From Candidatus Poseidoniia archaeon (lineage in GTDB: Archaea; Thermoplasmatota; Poseidoniia; MGIII; CG-Epi1), in NCBI GenBank assembly GCA_022449705.1, contig JAKURS010000051.1, positions 1 to 7,404 of the forward strand: a DNA stretch of 7,404 nucleotides, given 5' to 3'. The notes under the pieces are model-generated. The model was not told the DNA's origin, did not search any database, and worked only from the letters and a program-made list of their open reading frames with translations. Within the stretch, counting starts at the first letter, position 1. Each line of letters opens with the position of its first letter. Shown in pieces: positions 5,877 through 7,404 of the stretch. The position numbers and the translations under genes are program-made.

Positions 5877-7045
5877 TGGACTTTGCGGAGACCGAAGAGC
5901 AGCAGATGATTCGCGACATGGTGCGCGACTTCGCCGAGAGCGTCGCAGCGCCGACTGTCAACGAACGCGACAGGGCGCAGCAGCCGCCAGTGGCCGAATT
6001 CAAGGAATTCGCTGCGCTGGGATTCGCCGGGATGACCATCCCCGAAGCGTATGGCGGGCAGAAACTGGACGATATTTCGGAGGCCATTGTGGTCGAGGAA
6101 CTCTCGCGCGTCGACCCGTCGCTAGGAGTAATGGTCGCAGTGCACGTCGGACTCTGCGCGATGACCATCGTGCTGCACGGCAACGATGCGCAGAAGGAGA
6201 AATATCTCCCGCAGCTCGCGAGCGGCGAGACGCTGGGTGCCTACTCGCTGAGCGAGGCCGGTTCGGGCACCGATGCCGCCGCCATGAGTGCGAAGGCGAC
6301 CGATGACGGCGACTGCTACGTGTTGAACGGTGAGAAGATGTGGGTCACCAATGGCTCTTGCGCCGACCTGTTCGTCTTGTTCGCCAAGGTCGTCGACCAC
6401 CCTGATTACGGTAAGAAGAAGCACGGCGGCGTCACGGCATTCATTATCGAGAAGGACTTAGACGGCTTCGCGGTCGGCAAGAAAGAGGACAAGCTGGGCA
6501 TCCGCTCCAGCGACACCACTACGCTGCTGCTCGACAACTGCCGTGTCCCGAAGGAGGACGTGCTCGGTGAGGTAGGCAGGGGTTTCCACATCGCGATGAA
6601 TGCGCTCGACAACTCGCGCATCGGCATTGCAGCGCAGGCGCTGGGGATTGCCCAAGGCGCCTACGAGGCGGCGCTGAAGTATGCACGGGAGCGCGTGACC
6701 TTCGGCAAGCCGATTGCGCAGCACCAGACTATCGGCAACTACCTGGCCGATATGGCGACGCGCACAGAAGCAGCGCGGCTGCTGGTCTACCGCGCCGCGT
6801 GGGCCAAACAGCAGCACTACGAGCAGGGCGCGCCACGCCATACGCTCGAGGCGAGCATGGCCAAGCTGAACGCCGGTGATACGGCTATGTGGGTCGCCGA
6901 CCATGCCGTGCAGGTGCTAGGCGGCTATGGCTACACCACCGACTTCCCGGTCGAGCGCTTTTTCCGCGATGCCAAGATTACTCAGATCTATGAGGGAACA
7001 CAAGAAATCCAGCGTGTCGTCATCGCGCGCGCACTGACGCGCTAG
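5876..7045 (+). CDS. Acyl-CoA dehydrogenase (FAD-dependent, short/medium-chain type)
   Basis: This flavoenzyme oxidises an acyl-CoA to the trans-2-enoyl-CoA and passes electrons to electron-transfer flavoprotein, as in beta-oxidation or branched-chain amino acid breakdown. The 389 residues are the usual length for the soluble tetrameric members. Signature 1 is LSEAGSGTDAAA (125-136), WVTNG (156-160) lines the flavin site, and RERVTFGKPI (271-280) is the conserved Arg-Phe-Gly region. Signature 2 is at 346-365 (QVLGGYGY, then D356, R361 and D365). IYEGTQEIQR (371-380) places the catalytic base at E373, as in short- and medium-chain enzymes rather than long-chain or isovaleryl enzymes. The chain-length preference cannot be decided from sequence alone. 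The gene overlaps NAC by 1 nt; no ETF, thiolase or enoyl-CoA hydratase gene is in the window, so its pathway partners lie elsewhere. Confidence 0.95.
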   Translation: MDFAETEEQQMIRDMVRDFAESVAAPTVNERDRAQQPPVAEFKEFAALGFAGMTIPEAYGGQKLDDISEAIVVEELSRVDPSLGVMVAVHVGLCAMTIVLHGNDAQKEKYLPQLASGETLGAYSLSEAGSGTDAAAMSAKATDDGDCYVLNGEKMWVTNGSCADLFVLFAKVVDHPDYGKKKHGGVTAFIIEKDLDGFAVGKKEDKLGIRSSDTTTLLLDNCRVPKEDVLGEVGRGFHIAMNALDNSRIGIAAQALGIAQGAYEAALKYARERVTFGKPIAQHQTIGNYLADMATRTEAARLLVYRAAWAKQQHYEQGAPRHTLEASMAKLNAGDTAMWVADHAVQVLGGYGYTTDFPVERFFRDAKITQIYEGTQEIQRVVIARALTR

Positions 7046-7067
7046 CCCGTTTGCGGGGAACGCCAAG

Positions 7068-7075
7068 TATTATAA
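7068..7075 (+). promoter_or_regulatory. TATA box of the RRM gene
   Basis: TATTATAA at 7068-7075, in the 78-bp gap after the acyl-CoA dehydrogenase, is the strongest TATA-like element in the window. Its centre is 52 nt before the ATG at 7124, so with the usual archaeal spacing transcription would start near 7097-7100 and give a leader of about 25 nt, unlike the leaderless pattern of the other promoters here. TATAAT at 7071-7076 also resembles a bacterial -10 box, but no fitting -35 box is seen. Confidence 0.6.
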
Positions 7076-7097
7076 TGGAGGCTTCCTGCGCCGCCAT

Positions 7098-7113
7098 CCT
7101 GCCAGGAGGCAGG
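7098..7113 (+). promoter_or_regulatory. Leader hairpin overlapping the Shine-Dalgarno of the RRM gene
   Basis: CCTGCC (7098-7103) and GGCAGG (7108-7113) are perfect 6-bp arms around the 4-nt loop AGGA. The Shine-Dalgarno AGGAGG (7104-7109) consists of the loop and the first two bases of the 3' arm. The hairpin would be at the very 5' end of the predicted transcript. The distance from AGGAGG to the ATG is 14 nt, longer than usual, and no in-frame start codon lies closer. The structure suggests control of translation by folding or by a bound protein; that role is inferred. Confidence 0.5.
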
Positions 7114-7123
7114 TATCAGAACA

Positions 7124-7393
7124 ATGAGCAGAAACATATACGTGGGCAACCTACCATGGGAGTTCAAGGACGAGGACCTCGGACAGATGTTCGGGGAGCA
7201 CGGCGAAGTGCAGTCAGCCAAGGTCATCATGGACCGGATGAGCGGCCGCTCCCGCGGCTTCGGTTTTGTCGAGATGGCGACACCCGAGGAAGCGAGCGCA
7301 GCAATCGAGGCCCTCAACGGCACCGAATCTGGCGGACGCACTCTCAAGGTTGACACCGCCCAGGAACGGGCGCCCCGTCGCGACAACTACTGA
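7124..7393 (+). CDS. Single-RRM RNA-binding protein
   Basis: This is an 89-residue protein made almost entirely of one RNA recognition motif. RNP2 is IYVGNL (5-10), with Y6 the expected aromatic. RNP1 is RGFGFVEM (44-51), with F46 and F48 the stacking residues. The beta-alpha-beta-beta-alpha-beta order is complete to about residue 78, followed by a short charged tail ending RRDNY. The size and motifs resemble the small glycine-poor RRM proteins of cyanobacteria and other bacteria, which bind single-stranded RNA and are often cold-induced. RRM proteins are uncommon in archaea, so acquisition by transfer is possible. The start at 7124 is chosen because RNP2 follows directly and no other start codon is in frame nearby. 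The gene has its own TATA box and a structured leader, so it is likely regulated independently of the upstream genes. The stop is TGA, 11 nt before the window end. Confidence 0.93.
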   Translation: MSRNIYVGNLPWEFKDEDLGQMFGEHGEVQSAKVIMDRMSGRSRGFGFVEMATPEEASAAIEALNGTESGGRTLKVDTAQERAPRRDNY

Positions 7394-7404
7394 ATCGAAC
7401 AGAC

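Noticed and set aside
7046..7057. CCCG/CGGG hairpin after the acyl-CoA dehydrogenase as a terminator.
   Set aside because: The stem is only 4 bp and no T-run follows, so it is not convincing in either bacterial or archaeal terms.
7048..7076. A bacterial sigma-70 promoter before the RRM gene, based on TATAAT at 7071-7076.
   Set aside because: No -35 element is present at 16-18 bp, and the same bases form a good archaeal TATA box, which fits the rest of the window.

Overview
The window reads as a stretch of high-GC archaeal chromosome carrying mostly housekeeping genes. A TFIIB-type transcription factor, pelota and an archaeal NAC sit together, which excludes bacteria. Intronless, tightly packed genes and AT-rich TATA elements just upstream of start codons exclude eukaryotes. 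An acyl-CoA dehydrogenase, an RRM protein and secreted or membrane proteins rich in N-glycosylation sequons would fit a heterotrophic euryarchaeote of the Thermoplasmatota, for example the marine group II/III lineages. That placement is an inference and was not tested.

Layout: two divergent gene sets leave an 84-bp shared promoter region (3375-3458). Leftward (minus strand) run a site-2 (M50) protease with a sequon-rich C-terminal domain (1794-3374), dihydroorotase PyrC (574-1797, overlapping the protease by 4 nt as GTGA), and the N-terminal part of a secreted protein that leaves the window at base 1 (start at 548). Rightward run tfb (3459-4403), pelota (4409-5440), NAC (5484-5876), an acyl-CoA dehydrogenase (5876-7045, overlapping NAC by 1 nt) and a single-RRM RNA-binding protein (7124-7393). 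No tRNA, rRNA, CRISPR array, insertion sequence or origin was seen. No gene-free stretch exceeds about 85 bases.

How the genes work together: the rightward set is information-processing in character. TFB recruits RNA polymerase, pelota rescues stalled ribosomes, NAC binds nascent chains at the ribosome, and the RRM protein binds RNA. The acyl-CoA dehydrogenase is a metabolic passenger in this set. The leftward set combines pyrimidine synthesis with membrane or envelope functions.

The most interesting signals are regulatory. A TATA-like element lies 26-27 nt before the start codon of four genes (protease, tfb, NAC, secreted protein), which predicts leaderless mRNAs, while PyrC and the acyl-CoA dehydrogenase have Shine-Dalgarno sequences instead. 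Two identical CCGGCCGG palindromes exactly 20 bp apart bracket the TATA box of the protease gene. The RRM gene has a longer leader in which a perfect 6-bp hairpin overlaps the only Shine-Dalgarno sequence. No clearly undescribed multi-gene system was found.
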